A stretch of 38,824 bases of DNA from Phallusia fumigata (GCA_008931825.1 QXVZ01012480.1:1-38824); one strand, 5' to 3'; shown: positions 1 through 11,703, counted from the first letter of the stretch. Notes: generated by a model not told the origin, from the letters alone. Made by a program: numbers and translations.

Positions 1-59
1 AGAAGCATTAGTGGCAACGCTGTTGAAGCCACAAGCTCCAGGGTCAATCACATACTCAT
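1..59 (-). CDS. Gene 1 CUB domain 9, partial at window edge
   Basis: A GTTTTACAG acceptor precedes an in-frame exon start reading EYVIDPGACGFNSVAT, the CG-containing opening of another CUB. The sequence ends at base 1, so the remainder of this domain and the gene's 3' end cannot be assessed. Confidence 0.72.
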
Positions 60-3000
60 CTGTAAAACAACAAATTTTTTATTTTCCAGACAGAAATCAA
101 GTGCTGGTCTTTGCAATTCACGTTCAGTCCACCTCACCACAACACAATAAATTTATTAAAGTCTGTCAATTTTAGTGTTTTGCAAGCAAGTATGTAGTGT
201 TGGTCATGTTTCACACAAAAACACCAAAATAGTTTGAGCAAAAGAAAAAGCTTTCAACAATAAAGAAAATCTGATCGTCACCTGGTGTTGAGAAAACAAA
301 TGCTTTGAATCCCCGGTCGGTGACCGATTTGTCAGAATGGAATGAAATGAGGATTTGTGAGGAAGTGGATTCTAGCAACTTGTTGTACTGAACAGTGTGC
401 ATGTCTATCTTCGCAACAAGCCTGCGATCCTCACCATCAAAAATCTAAATCATGGCGAAATAGTGACACAAAAAGCTTTTGAATCTTTTTGTCCCTTAAT
501 TGAGATTGCATTTTCAAAAGTTTGTCTGCCGATTATAAATTACATCTGCAACATTTTATTTTTGCTGCTTGTTTTGAAATCAATAAATTTTAAGAAGATG
601 ATGAAAGAAAATTTTCTATCAATAAGCCCCTGGTTACCATGGCAACCAACCTCGACATAATCACAGCAGGATTCCATCTGAAAGTCGGTGAAATTGACGA
701 CAATTCGATGACCTGGCGTTGTTTCAAGAACCCAGTTGCATGTCACAGATGTCGTGTAGTTTTGGGGATAGTTCGCTGATTTTAACACAGTGGGAGTCGA
801 TGAAACGAAAATTCGAGCGTCACAGTTGTAAGCGGGCAAACCTGGAAACAAAAACGCTGACATTTCTAGAGAACCCCCACCACCTGATGGAACAGCATGC
901 TCTCGTAGTTAAGTTATGCAAGTATTTGCAATGGAGTTTTTTATTTATTTTTTTCTGATGACAGATGCTGGCCTCATTTTTACAAGTAAACATGTTTCAA
1001 CTAATCATTGTTAACGACCTCGGATAGTTCGGACTTCTGCCTGAAATCCTCCCTCCTCGATGTTGATGTCACTAATGAAGCGGAACCACATCACATGACC
1101 AGACGACAGATAGATTTGATTGGTTAGAAGAACTTCAAACGAAATCTTCTCCAGCAATTCATTGGTAATTCCATCAAATACCTACAAAACAACTGAACTA
1201 TGTATGCATGGCAACATTTGCATGGGTGTGAGTTTATTTAAACTTGTAAATTTGTGTGGTCTTCATGTAAACTTGATGTTGAAACAGTTCTAGTATCAGT
1301 ATTAATGAAAACAATAACTGTAAAAATTATGAGGAAATTCGGTAAATGCTCAATTTACAATTTTTTCTATTACCTCGATGTAATCACAGCAGGTTTCCAG
1401 GGATATCGCCGTAAAATTGAGGAGAATCTGCTCACCCTCTGCTGCCTCCAGTGTCCATGTGCAGTTCGTGGAACTTGCATAATAATGGGGAAAACCCCCT
1501 GATTCGATAACTTGCATTTCCTGTGTAACGTTGATTGTTTCCTCACAAACATACGCAGGGGCTGGAAATATATGGGATAGGCCAGCATTTACAATAAATT
1601 AATTTTCTTAAACCATCAAATCTTTAACTTACTTGTGGTAACTGGTGTCGTTGTCGGAGGTGGAACTAAAACAAACAAGTCAATGAACAATTTGTAATTG
1701 TGTAACATAATATTCAATGTATAATATACACGAGATTATTTCTTCGCTAATGTTACTATTTTTAAGCAGAATAGTTGTATATTTTTTTTAAAGATTTGGC
1801 TTAAAAATAAAATTTAACTAAAAAACAGAGATAAGCAGCTTATGCAGACACATGAATTATTGCAAGAAAGCAGAAGTACAGAAGTTTAAGTGAAGTATCT
1901 CTTAACAATAAAAAAAAATTACACCAACCTGGTGCATGATATAGAATCTTCATCAAAAATACCATTATATTAAAAATTATTTGTATATATGGTCTTGTTA
2001 CACTCTTTCAACATGAAGCATCCACAACTGACCTGCGATATAAACAGCTGTAAAACCATCTTTACGAATATTTTTGTCCGACACAAATCTGAGAAACAAC
2101 TCGTTTTGCGTTGTCATTAATGATGGAAGCTGTGTTGTCAGTAAACCGCTGAGGGTTGCTAGGATACCAGTTGAATCTGAGATCTGCACACAAAGAAATG
2201 TCAGCTCAAGTTTGCAATCACAATTTCAGAAAACATTTCCATGCGTTCAACATCTTGTGAAGCAAGCTCAGCATGTTTAGACATGTTTGTGTACTTATTT
2301 TTAAAAAATGTTATCAGCTTGGAACCTGTTTAAATCTTTGTCTAAACCTCGAGTTTAGGGATTTGGTCATATACACTAATGCAAATTAGCACAATCATAC
2401 TTACCACTGTCATGACTAACATTAAAATCCAAACTTTTAACATAACTAACAGTTTTGCTAACTATGCAAACGTTAAATACTTTAGGTTAACTTCAGCAGA
2501 CAACTTTAAAATTCATAGTTACTACAGTTTTGTGGCTTCAACTCACATTTAAAATGTCGCAGCATTGTTCAGTGTCGAACGACGTAAAGTTAAGAAACAA
2601 ACTCCAACCAACAGGGGCCGATATCGTCCAGCTGCAGTTAGACGACGAGGGGTAGCGACCAGGCCAACCAGGTGATATAAACTCATGTGGAGTTTCGAGC
2701 GCAACGATCTCATATCCACAATCTGAACACAATTGTCAGGTTAGCTCAAAATATCAAGGCAGCAGCTGTAAACGTTGTCACACAAATACTTGATGAGAAA
2801 ATGCTCACACCAACTATGCAACACATTTTTTTTGAGATCTTGATACATCTTCAGTATTTCACAAGTTGCTGCCACACAATAAATACATTGACAGGATTAC
2901 ACGTAAGCCAGCCACTAAAAGTCTGAGGTCTAGGGTTCGAACCCCAACCTAAGCGAAATTTTTAACCTTGCTGTTAAACCATGCTTAAATATCACACAGA

Positions 3001-6000
3001 TAGNCGCAAGACAACTAAAATCAAACAATATTTGGATTGACCGTATTTGATATCACACTATCACACATGTACATTAGAAATGTCATAGTTGATTTGGAAA
3101 AAGTAGGATCCAATACCTCTCTTCCTTTTTTGTGGGTAACAGTTTTGGTTTTATGCTTAAAAGGCTTTTCAAGATGTACTGAAGTGGTGCAAGTTTAAAT
3201 AACAAAAACAAGTGAAGACTTGAAATTTACTGTTGATGCAAGTCACGATAGTAGATGTGTTGATATTTCAATTACATGTAATGGTAAAATTAGGTTGGAC
3301 TTGAAAAAATAAATTATCAGCAATTTGGTGATTCATTCCCAAACATTCACATCAATCTGCAGGAGATTCTGCTTGTGAAACTGATGTGAACCATCATATG
3401 TGACTCATACAGCTCCTTAGGCAAAATATAAAATCATTTTATGTCGAAGCAAATCAATAGATAAACCAACTTACATGGGACAACCAACGAGCCTACATCA
3501 TCAGCTGGTGCTAAAAAATATAGAAAATCATTTTATTCACATGAATTAAGTCTATGGAAAAGTTTACTGTTCATAATTTTCAACTTCTGTTGACAAAATT
3601 TTTAAATCAATCAGTTTATACATCTGCACTTTATAATTATTTGATAAAAACCAACATGTCGAATAAACAGCACGGAATCCCTTCCGTTCGACTGTCTTGT
3701 CCGAAGCAAATCTGATGCGAAAGCCGGTGTGGTCGGTGGAGACAAACTGATTGCCATCTGAAGTTCCTCGCAACTTCTCAACCGATCGTCCACCGACAAA
3801 TATCTTAAAACAATTGCTCTTATTGAACCCAAAAAAAAAACTTTTTTGTGTGATCTTTTTTTCAAAAATTTTCACAAAATACAACAAAAATTGACAGATT
3901 TTCCTGTTTTTTAAATTTCCCGCTAATATTTGATCAATTAGTTTGTGTTACACAAATAAAGTCGAACCTCAAGATAATCACAGCACGCTTCTGTTGAAAG
4001 TTCGCCAACTGTGAACTGGACGACCCTTCCAGGTTGAGTGGAGAGATTCCACTCGCACGAAGTTGACGAAGGATAATTGTCTGGGTAATTGGGTGAATTT
4101 AAATCATTTACCCGCGAATCAGGAATCACATAATCGAATCCACATTGACTTTCTGTGCAACAAAAAGAAAGTAGATTAAAATTTGTACAGATAAATGGGG
4201 AATAAATTTGTACAGCTGCTAAAAAGATTAGCAATTTATTTCTTGACACAAATTATGGGTTCTAAATCTTGAATGACAGTTTCAGGATCGATATCAACAA
4301 CCTGATGTCTGCAAGATGGCAGCTTAAGCACATGTTTCTCACCAACAATTTACATTTTTTTTGCAGAAACCATTTCTAGGTTGGAAAAAGAAATGTTGAA
4401 ATTAAATATCACAGCAACCGCTGTCACTTGGACCTTGTTACTAATTTGTATTGAAACTGACCGACAGAATCAAAGTTGGCCTTAAATCCACGCGTCACAT
4501 CAAGAGTATCGATGTGGAAAAATATTGTGAGATATTCTCGTTCGGAAAACACAACTTGCGGGGTTTGTTCGTTTCCATTGAACTCTTGTATAATTAAAGA
4601 TTCAACATGACCCTGGGTACGCGTGTTGTAAGCCTAAAAAGAATAGTTAAACTCACGGTTATTTCATCTGACATGTTTCATCCAAACAATAAATAGTCCT
4701 GCAGTAAAAGTTTAACAAGGTTGCAGTTTCTAAAACACATCACAGCTAAAAACATTTCAAAAACTTACAATCACAGAATCACAGCATGCAGCTAGGTTAA
4801 ACTCGGTGAACATGACACGGACATGTTGCGAGGTCGGTGCAGTGATCGTCCACCAACAGTTCGGGCTTTCTGATAGACCAACCCTTCGCGAAATAATCAT
4901 TGGAGTGGAGCGGTCACTGCGTGCATTCAACCTTGCCTCACTGCATGTTGTTATCGGTCGCACTGAAACACAATCACTGCAGTAGAGTCTATGTGAAGCA
5001 AACATAAAAGCAAAACAAGAAAAGTAAAAACAAACCTGTTGTGGAAATGCTCATAATTGGAGCTTGTGTAGCGACTGATGTTATCTGTCGAGTGGTCGTC
5101 ACTATCTGTCTGGCAACTAAACCACAAAACAACTGGATAAGCACTTTACACAATAGTAAAATTGCAACAGACACAACTAAATGCATGGATTTGTTTCAAT
5201 GAAAAATGATTTTAATGCTATATTTTTTTAAAACTGACAGAACCTTGTCTGTAAGTTATCCGGAATCCACTTCCAGGGTTTGTGGAGTTTGCAGTGAATG
5301 TAATCCTTCCATCATCATTGACCACAAATCTCTGACGAAAAGCAATTCCACTCAGTCGAGCAACTCTAAATCCATCACCGTGTATCTGTGCATCAACACA
5401 TTAATATTGATCACCCAACACAAAATAAATAAATATTGAAATGTTTAGATTTTATTCCATTCTAAAAGAAGTAATAAACAGAAGCTACTAAAACACACAT
5501 TGGCTGTTGTCAATAGAAATATAGGAAGAATATGAAAAAACTGATACAAATTGAGTGCTCAGCTGCAATTTTTTAGTTTTACCTTACATCTGCGGCAATA
5601 CAAAGCACTTGATCACTTTTACATACTTTGCAACTGTTAGATTTATTTACTTACTTCCAAAAAGTCACAGCATTGTTGTGTGTTCAATCTATCCACAATA
5701 ATTTCTACTGAGAGGCGTGGAAGACTTGGTGTGATCGTCCATTCACACTGGAGTGATTGTGGGTAGGCTGACGGCCAGTTTGGTGATGTAATTTGTTGAG
5801 TGCGACGACTCGCAATCAAGTTTCCACCACAAACAGCTGAAATATGACAACTTCGATAGTTATCAGGTCAAAACTATCATTTGTGGAAAAGAGAAATATT
5901 ACCGTGAAGTGAAAGAGGTTGAACTTGCTCAGAGCCGGAAACTGCAAAAAAGAAAAAAAATTACAGGCTTTATTTAATTCACAGTAAATAAGTTTGTGTA

Positions 6001-8482
6001 ACAACAAAAGTGATATTTTCCTCATCGACGCTTCTGTTTGCTTTTGTTTATTTACAGTTCAGACATTCACAATGTTAAAAATAACCTTACCACTTCTGTA
6101 TACCATTCTGAAGCCAGCTCTGTTAACAGATTCATCAGTTTTGAATGTAATTCTTATCGGGGAATCAGGTCTGGATGATAAATATCTTTGAACATTCAAT
6201 ACTCGTCCACTTAACCGAGCAAGTAACTCCTCGCCCTCGTAAACCTAAAATATGGCAGACATATGTTAATCTCATGTAGTAAAATATCAATATTACAACG
6301 AAACACGGAAATAAAAAAATCTAAACCAAAATGTTAGTGCATTGGCCTGCAAAATAAACCAAAAATAAATTTATTACTCACTTCAATAATATCGCAGCAT
6401 ATTTGCGTGCTAATTAATCCAACAGTAATTTGCACCCGATCTCCATTTTGTGGAATTATTAGCCAATCGCAATCAAGATTGCTGCGATATAATCCAGGAT
6501 GGCCAGGAGGATTTATAAGTTTTGCTTCCAGTTCAGCAAAAACATCTGCTTGGCATTCACCTCCTTCAAACATTATAAATAGCCGATAAAAGCAAGTAAT
6601 TATTTTTATTCAATTCACTAATAAATTATTAAAACTTTTAGGTCACTTGTCACATATAATTGTGTTGCAAAAGCTAAAATTACTGCATATCAAAGTTTGG
6701 ATTTAAAAATCCAAAACACTCAACACAAATGGAAATTCCACACTGCTTTTAATTGCTTGAGGCATGTTTATTAGGAAATACCAACCTGTCCTTCTTGATC
6801 GTGTTGTTGCTGTTTGGCCGAGTGTGGTTGCAGATGGAACTGCATTTTGAATAAATGCAGTAGTTGCCAGAGCTAAAAACAAATTGCAAGAAGTTAGTTT
6901 GCCTAACAAGATCTGTTAAAATATTACTGTCAACTTTGTCCTTATCATCAAACAAACGTTTTAACTTGATAAAAAAGTTGAAACAGGTGAAGTTGGGGTT
7001 TAAAATTTTATACAACAGGTGTCACAGCTAGATTCGAACCACCAACCTCACGTCTGCCAACAAACAAGCAGATCGGACGTTGATTACAATGATGCTTGCA
7101 GCAGGAAAACATCACATTTTGCAGGCAAGTAAAAAAAATATTACTTACGTTTGGCGATGTACGTTATGTTAAATCCGGTAAACTGAAGCGACGAGTCCGA
7201 CTTAAAATTTAAAGCAACAAAATTTTGGAAAGATGAAGATGTTTGTGCGTCATTTATCGTTCCCGCCCAATCAGCAATTATAAGATCTCTATTTGTTATT
7301 GTCGAAGAAGAATTGTAAATCTGCAAACACAGAATAATATCATGAACAAAAGTAAATGTGTGCGTTTCTGGTGTTAATGAACTTGAACGAAACCTTTAGT
7401 TTGTCACAACATGATTCCGTTTTAAACTGTTGCACTTCAATCTGAATAATGTGGCCGATCGGAGCTTTTATGATCCACCAACAATCATCGTTGGAATCGT
7501 ATCTTTGGGGAAAGTTCGGAGACAAAATATTTTGTTCAATCCCGACTTGTGCAGTCAGATTATTTGGTCCGCAATCTGCATCTGAACACAACAAATTATT
7601 TTATCACTTTTTAATCCAGTTTGTAGGCAGGATGTTTTGACGTCTGTTTGGGCGATAATGACATTGCTTTCAATAGATCAGCATCCTTCCGAAATTTCAG
7701 CCTGGCGTCTGTTTGTAAGATTTGAGGTTGTAATGAACATGTAATGAACACTCGTTACATGTTCATTCAAATGTTTACAGCACCAAACATTGTAACGCTA
7801 CACTTTTTATCGACGAGATTATGGGCAGGTTTTGTGTTTATGTGACGAAAATTCCTGGTAATTTGGTAACCCTGGCCGTTTACGCAATGTTGAGTCTGTC
7901 TACATGCAGCTCGCTCGGGGGGAAGCAAAATCACATCTTTTAAACTTGCCAGACAAGACACAACCCCATCCTTGTGACCATCATATAAACATCTGATGCA
8001 CAAAACACGGGAACGTGCGTTCTAATCCACAACCTTTCAAAATCCAAGCTTCCATCAGCAGAAAATCTCGTTTGACATTAGGATGATATTTTTCCAACAC
8101 GATTTTTATCTTTTAGTGGAACGAGATAACCTTAAACAATGGTTTAGTATACGTTCGTTTTAATTAAAAGTCCTTGTTATGGGGTCTGGGGCTAAACGGT
8201 AAGTGTGGTTTTACGTCCCTGCGCCAACGAACGTGTTTGTTCAGACAAGGTCACTTGGGTTTATTTTACTTCACAGCCACCTGAAGAGTTAAAAAATCTA
8301 TTCATTAGGAAAGTTAAGATTGAAACAAAAAATCACAAAATAACTGAATGCGTTTCAACACCGACTGGACGCAAATTTTGACCAAGTTTGATTTAAGTTA
8401 TCTAAACAATTTATTACTCACTTGCAGATGAAATAAGTTGAACTGAAGTGAGAAGAAAAAACAGTAAATTGATAGAAAACAT
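1..8482 (-). CDS. Gene 1: secreted multi-CUB protein (at least 9 CUB domains), 3' end outside window
   Basis: The sequence shows 23 coding exons on the minus strand: a signal-peptide exon at 8482, then pairs of exons that each encode one CUB domain, interspersed with 33-87 base linker exons. All junctions use AG acceptors and GT donors and stay in frame, giving 3147 coding bases (1049 codons) up to the window edge. CUB domains are extracellular beta-sandwich binding modules found in developmental, complement and fertilisation proteins. No transmembrane segment or protease domain is seen in the portion present. Each CUB is split by a phase-0 intron right after a CCDxxx motif and each module is bounded by phase-1 introns. 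The gene runs divergently from genes 2 and 3. Its first CUB resembles theirs (CG-x-x-NLTA-x-VG), so all three probably arose by duplication. The function and ligand are not recognised. Confidence 0.88.
282..841 (-). CDS. Gene 1 CUB domain 8 (exons 651-841 and 282-444)
   Basis: The first exon encodes YNCDARIFVSSTPTV, SANYPQNYTT, CNWVLE and ESCCDYVE. The second encodes IFDGEDRRLVAKI, then SFHSDKSVTDRGFKAFVF. The GTGACG donor at 281 joins in phase 1 to the partial exon at 59. This is a close match to the general CUB pattern apart from the cysteine placement. Confidence 0.88.
1019..1561 (-). CDS. Gene 1 CUB domain 7 (exons 1374-1561 and 1019-1181)
   Basis: The first exon reads APAYVCEETINVTQEM, GGFPHYYASS, CTWTLEAAEG and ETCCDYIE. 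The second reads VFDGITNELLEK and ends EGGFQAEVRTI, with a GTCGTT donor. The I/V-F-D-G strand after CCDYIE is canonical for CUB. It joins CUB8 directly without a linker exon. Confidence 0.86.
1633..1665 (-). CDS. Gene 1 linker exon, Pro/Thr-rich
   Basis: A 33-base exon encodes PPPTTTPVTT with a GTAAGT donor and a TTTTAG acceptor, phase 1 at both ends. It separates CUB6 from CUB7. Confidence 0.72.
2033..2722 (-). CDS. Gene 1 CUB domain 6 (exons 2547-2722 and 2033-2183)
   Basis: The first exon encodes DCGYEIVALETPHE, SPGWPGRYPS, CSWTISAP and EQCCDILN to a GTGAGT donor. The second encodes ISDSTGILATLSG and ends RKDGFTAVYIA at a GTCAGT donor. The strand after CCDILN lacks the usual D-G. Confidence 0.86.
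2885..2960. repeat. tRNA-like B-box element in gene 1 intron
   Basis: GGGTTCGAACCCC at 2933-2945 fits the RNA polymerase III B-box/T-loop consensus. On the plus strand it is preceded by TGAGGT at tRNA-like spacing. The same TGAGGT-N4-GGTTCGAA arrangement recurs on the minus strand near 7031 and 14087. No complete cloverleaf is seen, so this is taken as a tRNA-derived repeat remnant. It lies in the 752-base intron 2723-3474, where I see no other feature besides an N at 3004. Confidence 0.45.
3475..3510 (-). CDS. Gene 1 linker exon, 12 residues
   Basis: A 36-base exon, phase 1 at both ends, encodes PADDVGSLVVP between CUB5 and CUB6, with a consensus GTAAGT donor and a TTTTTTAG acceptor. Its identification relies on splice signals and frame, so it is less certain than the CUB exons. 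Confidence 0.62.
3656..4152 (-). CDS. Gene 1 CUB domain 5 (exons 3968-4152 and 3656-3803)
   Basis: The first exon reads QCGFDYVIPDSRVND, SPNYPDNYPS, CEWNLST and EACCDYLE. The second reads IFVGGRSVEKLRG and ends VERKGFRAVYS, with a GTTGGT donor in phase 1. It follows CUB4 directly without a linker exon (G from 4462 plus AA at 4152 gives Glu). Confidence 0.87.
4462..4962 (-). CDS. Gene 1 CUB domain 4, divergent (exons 4769-4962 and 4462-4633)
   Basis: The first exon has TTCSEARLNARSDRS, CWWTITAP and AACCDSVI. The usual SPxxPxxYP strand is degenerate (VGLSESPN). The second exon starts AYNTRTQG instead of the I/V-F/Y-D-G strand and ends TRGFKANFDSV. It is the most diverged CUB of the gene but keeps the CC-D motif, the split intron and the GF strand. 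Confidence 0.78.
5036..5116 (-). CDS. Gene 1 linker exon, Thr-rich
   Basis: An 81-base phase-1 exon encodes a Thr/Gln-rich spacer including QIVTTTRQITSVATQ. It links CUB3 to CUB4. No domain is recognised. Confidence 0.72.
5244..5836 (-). CDS. Gene 1 CUB domain 3 (exons 5655-5836 and 5244-5385)
   Basis: The first exon encodes VCGGNLIASRRTQQ, SPNWPSAYP, CEWTITP and QQCCDFLE, ending at a GTAAGTAA donor. The second encodes IHGDGFRVARLSG through NPGSGFRITYRQ. The second-half exon is the shortest CUB half in this gene (142 bases), so the inter-strand loop is shortened. Confidence 0.86.
5903..5941 (-). CDS. Gene 1 linker exon
   Basis: A 39-base exon, phase 1 to phase 1, encodes SGSEQVQPLSLH between CUB2 and CUB3. 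It is bounded by a TTTTTTGCAG acceptor and a GTAATA donor. Its short length makes it a likely candidate for alternative skipping without frame change. Confidence 0.68.
6091..6563 (-). CDS. Gene 1 CUB domain 2 (exons 6382-6563 and 6091-6244)
   Basis: The first exon reads GECQADVFAELEAKL, NPPGHPGLY, CDWLIIP and QICCDIIE before a GTGAGT donor. The second begins VYEGEELLARLSG and ends VNRAGFRMVYRS at a GTAAGG donor. The exact acceptor could be at 6563 or three bases later at 6560, since both AGs keep frame. Otherwise this is a standard module for this gene. Confidence 0.87.
6786..6872 (-). CDS. Gene 1 linker exon, Thr/Ala-rich
   Basis: This 87-base exon is phase 1 at both ends and encodes a low-complexity linker containing SATTLGQTATTRSRRT. 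It joins CUB1 to CUB2. Thr/Ser-rich linkers of this kind are often O-glycosylated spacers; that is inference from composition. Confidence 0.75.
7021..7085 (-). repeat. tRNA-like B-box element in gene 1 intron
   Basis: Read on the minus strand, TGAGGTTGGTGGTTCGAATC resembles the variable region plus T-arm of a tRNA. The 5' half and acceptor stem are not convincing. It shares the TTCGAACC-N4-ACCTCA pattern (plus-strand view) with the element at 14054-14133. Confidence 0.45.
7149..7581 (-). CDS. Gene 1 CUB domain 1 (exons 7394-7581 and 7149-7320)
   Basis: The first exon starts in phase 1 and carries CGPNNLTAQVG, then SPNFPQRY, CWWIIKAP and ESCCDKLK, after which a phase-0 GTTTC donor occurs. The second exon resumes with IYNS and ends with SLQFTGFNITYIA, matching the CUB C-terminal GF-x-x-x-Y strand. 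The CG-x-x-NLTA opening closely resembles the CUB of gene 2 and CUB1 of gene 3. The second half has no cysteine. Confidence 0.88.
7582..8421 (-). other. Gene 1 intron 1 (840 bases)
   Basis: This non-coding stretch lies between the signal-peptide exon and CUB1. It holds the perfect hairpin at 7732-7767 and no exon that I could fit in frame. The short open frames here have no recognisable product. Confidence 0.7.
7732..7767. repeat. Perfect 13-bp inverted repeat with 10-base loop
   Basis: AATGAACATGTAA at 7732-7744 is exactly reverse-complementary to TTACATGTTCATT at 7755-7767. It lies in gene 1 intron 1. It could be a small mobile-element remnant or form a stem in the nascent RNA; nothing shows function. 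Confidence 0.75.
8422..8482 (-). CDS. Gene 1 exon 1: signal peptide
   Basis: The ATG is at 8482-8480 on the minus strand. It opens a 61-base coding exon reading MFSINLLFFLLTSVQLISSA, a typical hydrophobic signal peptide, and ends with a phase-1 GTGAGT donor. The joined codon leads directly into the first CUB exon at 7581. This is the only in-frame Met with a signal-like stretch upstream of the CUB series. No upstream TATA element or 5' UTR exon was identified. Confidence 0.85.
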
Positions 8483-11298
8483 TTTGCTCCACAGACGCTC
8501 GACGTGCATAGCAATACATGTGAAGTGCAAAGTTTAAAACATTCTAGCTAAGTGACACCAACTGCATTGTAACAAGAAACAATTAAATGACATTAAAGCA
8601 GTTTCAATATTGATACAAGTTAAGAACGTTTTAATAATTTGTTGATTTTATCTGCAACACTGTCACCACAAAAGTTAACATTCTATATTTGTTATTAGAT
8701 TTCAGAAACTTAAATTCTCCACAGTTGGGAACACACAATTAGGCTCCCACTTACCATTGCATCGCATATTAAGTATAAGTTGCGACAAGCGAACTGCCAA
8801 CTGCGGTAACATGCAAAACCTAACTGCAATAACACAAATTCCAACATGTAAGTTATAGAATGGCATTATGCACAAAAATCTCTGAATTATTTTCGATGTA
8901 AATCATTCGGAAACTTTTCCTCGCGCTAATAGAAAACCCACATGCACTCGTCTCCTCTCCAACTCCCATCCTCGCCGTTGTTAAAAACTTAAATTAAAAC
9001 TTGCCCTTCAAGCAATGGAAAAGATCACAACTTCAAGAGAATTATCAGAGAAAATCCCGTTCGGCATTTTAACCATCGTCTGATCCTGTACGGGCACATG
9101 CGGTGACGACACCTCGTCCTTCGTCTGATAAGAAATCTAACAAGTGAAAATTGAAGTGGACAAAGGAATCAGAGATGGAAGAGATAAGCGAGGTATTTCG
9201 CCTCGGCTAATTCACCTGTTACCTGCTGCTGCCCCTCTTATACAATCAAGATCTTTGTTGAATGGGCTTTGCATGTTTCCACCGAGCGCTTATTAATACG
9301 CGCCGATGTATATCTGTAATCGGTAAACAAATCAACATGGAATATCGATGATCGATTCCCACAAAAATATACAGACACGTGGCGACTCGGTGCCATATGT
9401 AACTGTTGCGCCCACCTGACCTTCCAATGAAATCTACCACAAAAAAATTAAACTTCACAAAAAATGTGAAAAACGTAACGCGGTATAAACACGCCTCGAC
9501 TTTTTATTGGACATTAAATCACTAAATAATAAAATATCATGGATTTTGTTTTGTTTCAATATTATACAAGGCAGTATTTGAGTGTAAAATCTCTACGCTT
9601 TAACAAACCATGTTGTCATCATCATTGCGCACCTTAAATTTATTNCATGGATTTTGTTTTGTTTCAATATTATACAAGGCAGTATTTGAGTGTAAAATCT
9701 CTACGCTTTAACAAACCATGTTGTCATCATCATTGCGCACCTTAAATTTATTTGGTGTTTGCAACTTCCGAATTTTCGACACTAAAATAAAATATGCAGT
9801 GACAAAGTCGACAAAACCCGCTTTAATCGCACAAAGCTGGTTATGTAAACAAGTTGAACCGAGCGGATTGGGAAGTTATGATCGGAATTATTCGTCGAGG
9901 TCCAAATCACCAAGTGCAGGTGAAACGTGATACAGAGGTTTGCCAGCTCCACTCTGATCGGTTCGAGATAAGATAAATTTGCAGCGATCGCGATCGTTGC
10001 CACCCTTAGGCAGTAAGGCTGAGGTTCGAGCGAGGCGCCGACAGAGTTGGATGAATTTCATGCTGAAAGTTGCGGTGAAACCACAGACTCCGCATAACGC
10101 CAGAAGCTTCGCTACAAACCGGTCAAGCAACTTCAAGTTGATCTATGGAGATTTTTACTTGAACTGCAACCAATTTTCGGGGGTCAGAAGTCAAGCTGAC
10201 CATAATGACGACACTAAACGTTTTGACGAAATTGACCCAAGTAAAATCAAAGCACATTAACTTTAGAGTTGCTTTGCTTCGACGAACAACATAACAATAT
10301 TCAAACAGTTTGAAAAAGCATTTAAATATGCCTGACCAATAAAACGATTGAAAGCCTCGAACAAAACACAGACTGGTGAAATTCCAAACTAGTTTTCCCA
10401 CACACGAGCGCTACCTAGTGACGGCACAGTGACTACAATTTCCCAATTTCTGAAATGCTTACGACACGATGGGGGTTTCTACTTATATTTAAACCCCCAC
10501 TTCACGTTTTCTTATATTTACGTACAAATTGAAGGATCTGTCGGATAAATTTTCACCCATTATTGGATTAAATGGAAAGATCAAAGTGGAAAGTAGGCAA
10601 CTGCTGAGTTATATCCATCGCTTTCTCCGGGTGGACAAACTTTTATTTCCCCAATTGCCACAAGTTTGCATCAACTGTTGCCAGGCACGTGACTGGGGCA
10701 ACCAATCATAATTATCCACGTCTGGTGATAAATATTAATTCGAGCCTTGGGGTTTAACGGAACTGTGGAACATAAAACTATAAACTTGAGCACAAGTGGT
10801 TCAATGTCCTGCGGCGGAACGTGCGGTGAAAATATCTCGCTACTTGCACGACAAAGGGAAACATCAGCAAGTAAATACGAGTTTGTTCTAATTGTCACAA
10901 AGCACTGCTTAAGTTTCGACGTTTTATTGCAAGTTCAGTTAAAGGTTTAAGTTGAGAAGATTATTTGGCAAAATTCTTTTGAAATCGTGTAGATGACACA
11001 AAAAGAGGAACAAGTTTGTGACGTCACACAATGTTTTGCAACTGCATCATGTTGTTGTGCGGAGCTCGTGTTTACCAGAAAAAAAAACGCAGCAAACTTC
11101 AGTAAAAATGCAAATAGCTGGAGGGTAAATGTTGTGGTTGATTGCAGAAGATGAACCACACCAACTCGCTGTGTGAAATTGTGTAGCAGAAGTTGGTCGT
11201 CAACACGAGATTGCTGTAACCCACTCAGCTTGACGTAGAGTTCAAATTTGAATGTTTTTATTATTGTACAGGCGAAATTTACTGGTGTACTGTTGATT
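8483..11298. other. Divergent intergenic region between genes 1 and 2
   Basis: About 2.8 kb separates the start codons of gene 1 (minus) and the first assembled copy of gene 2 (plus). It presumably holds both promoters. I find no exon with conserved domain sequence, no convincing TATA element and no RNA gene. CpG is frequent around 9.9-10.2 kb, including the 12-bp palindrome CGATCGCGATCG at 9985-9996. An N-flanked duplication occupies 9538-9752. Confidence 0.5.
9538..9752. repeat. 107-bp direct duplication around a single N (probable assembly artefact)
   Basis: Bases 9538-9644 recur, by eye identically, at 9646-9752 with one N at 9645 between them. The pattern of end-of-contig overlap repeated after an N suggests two overlapping contigs that were not merged, not a biological repeat. 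Confidence 0.8.
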
Positions 11299-11703
11299 AT
11301 GACGCAAATTAGAGATTTGTGCTGCCTCCTAGTGGTGATTTATTCCTTGGTTTCCAACTCACAAGGTATGTCGTCAACATATACAAACACGAATTTGCAC
11401 GTTTAAACGAGCTTTGTGCAGTCAACCGAAGCGGCCTGTAGTTAGTACTTAGAGTAAATATTTATCTTTAAAACCGGATAAGGCAAAATCTTTACCTGTT
11501 TAATACCGTGATGCGGTTCAGGCAAGAAAAGTTGTGCATGATGTCGATGCTGCTACGGAGTATCGCTTATTTTCACTAGGGTTGAGATGTTACAACCGCA
11601 TGAAGATTGAAGCGAGCGGCTTCACTGTGGCGGATGAAAGTGAGGAGAGGGATTGTGACGTCCACCAAGCTTGCTTCCAAATCTCAACCGACATCATCAC
11701 TCC

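Noticed and set aside
9985-9996. 12-bp palindrome CGATCGCGATCG as a regulatory site
   Set aside because: It is isolated and matches no regulatory motif I can name; a chance palindrome in CpG-rich DNA is adequate.
9979-10260. 93-codon plus-strand open frame in the divergent intergenic region
   Set aside because: It has no signal peptide, domain or splice partners, lies in CpG-rich sequence where stops are rarer, and the minus strand is equally open.
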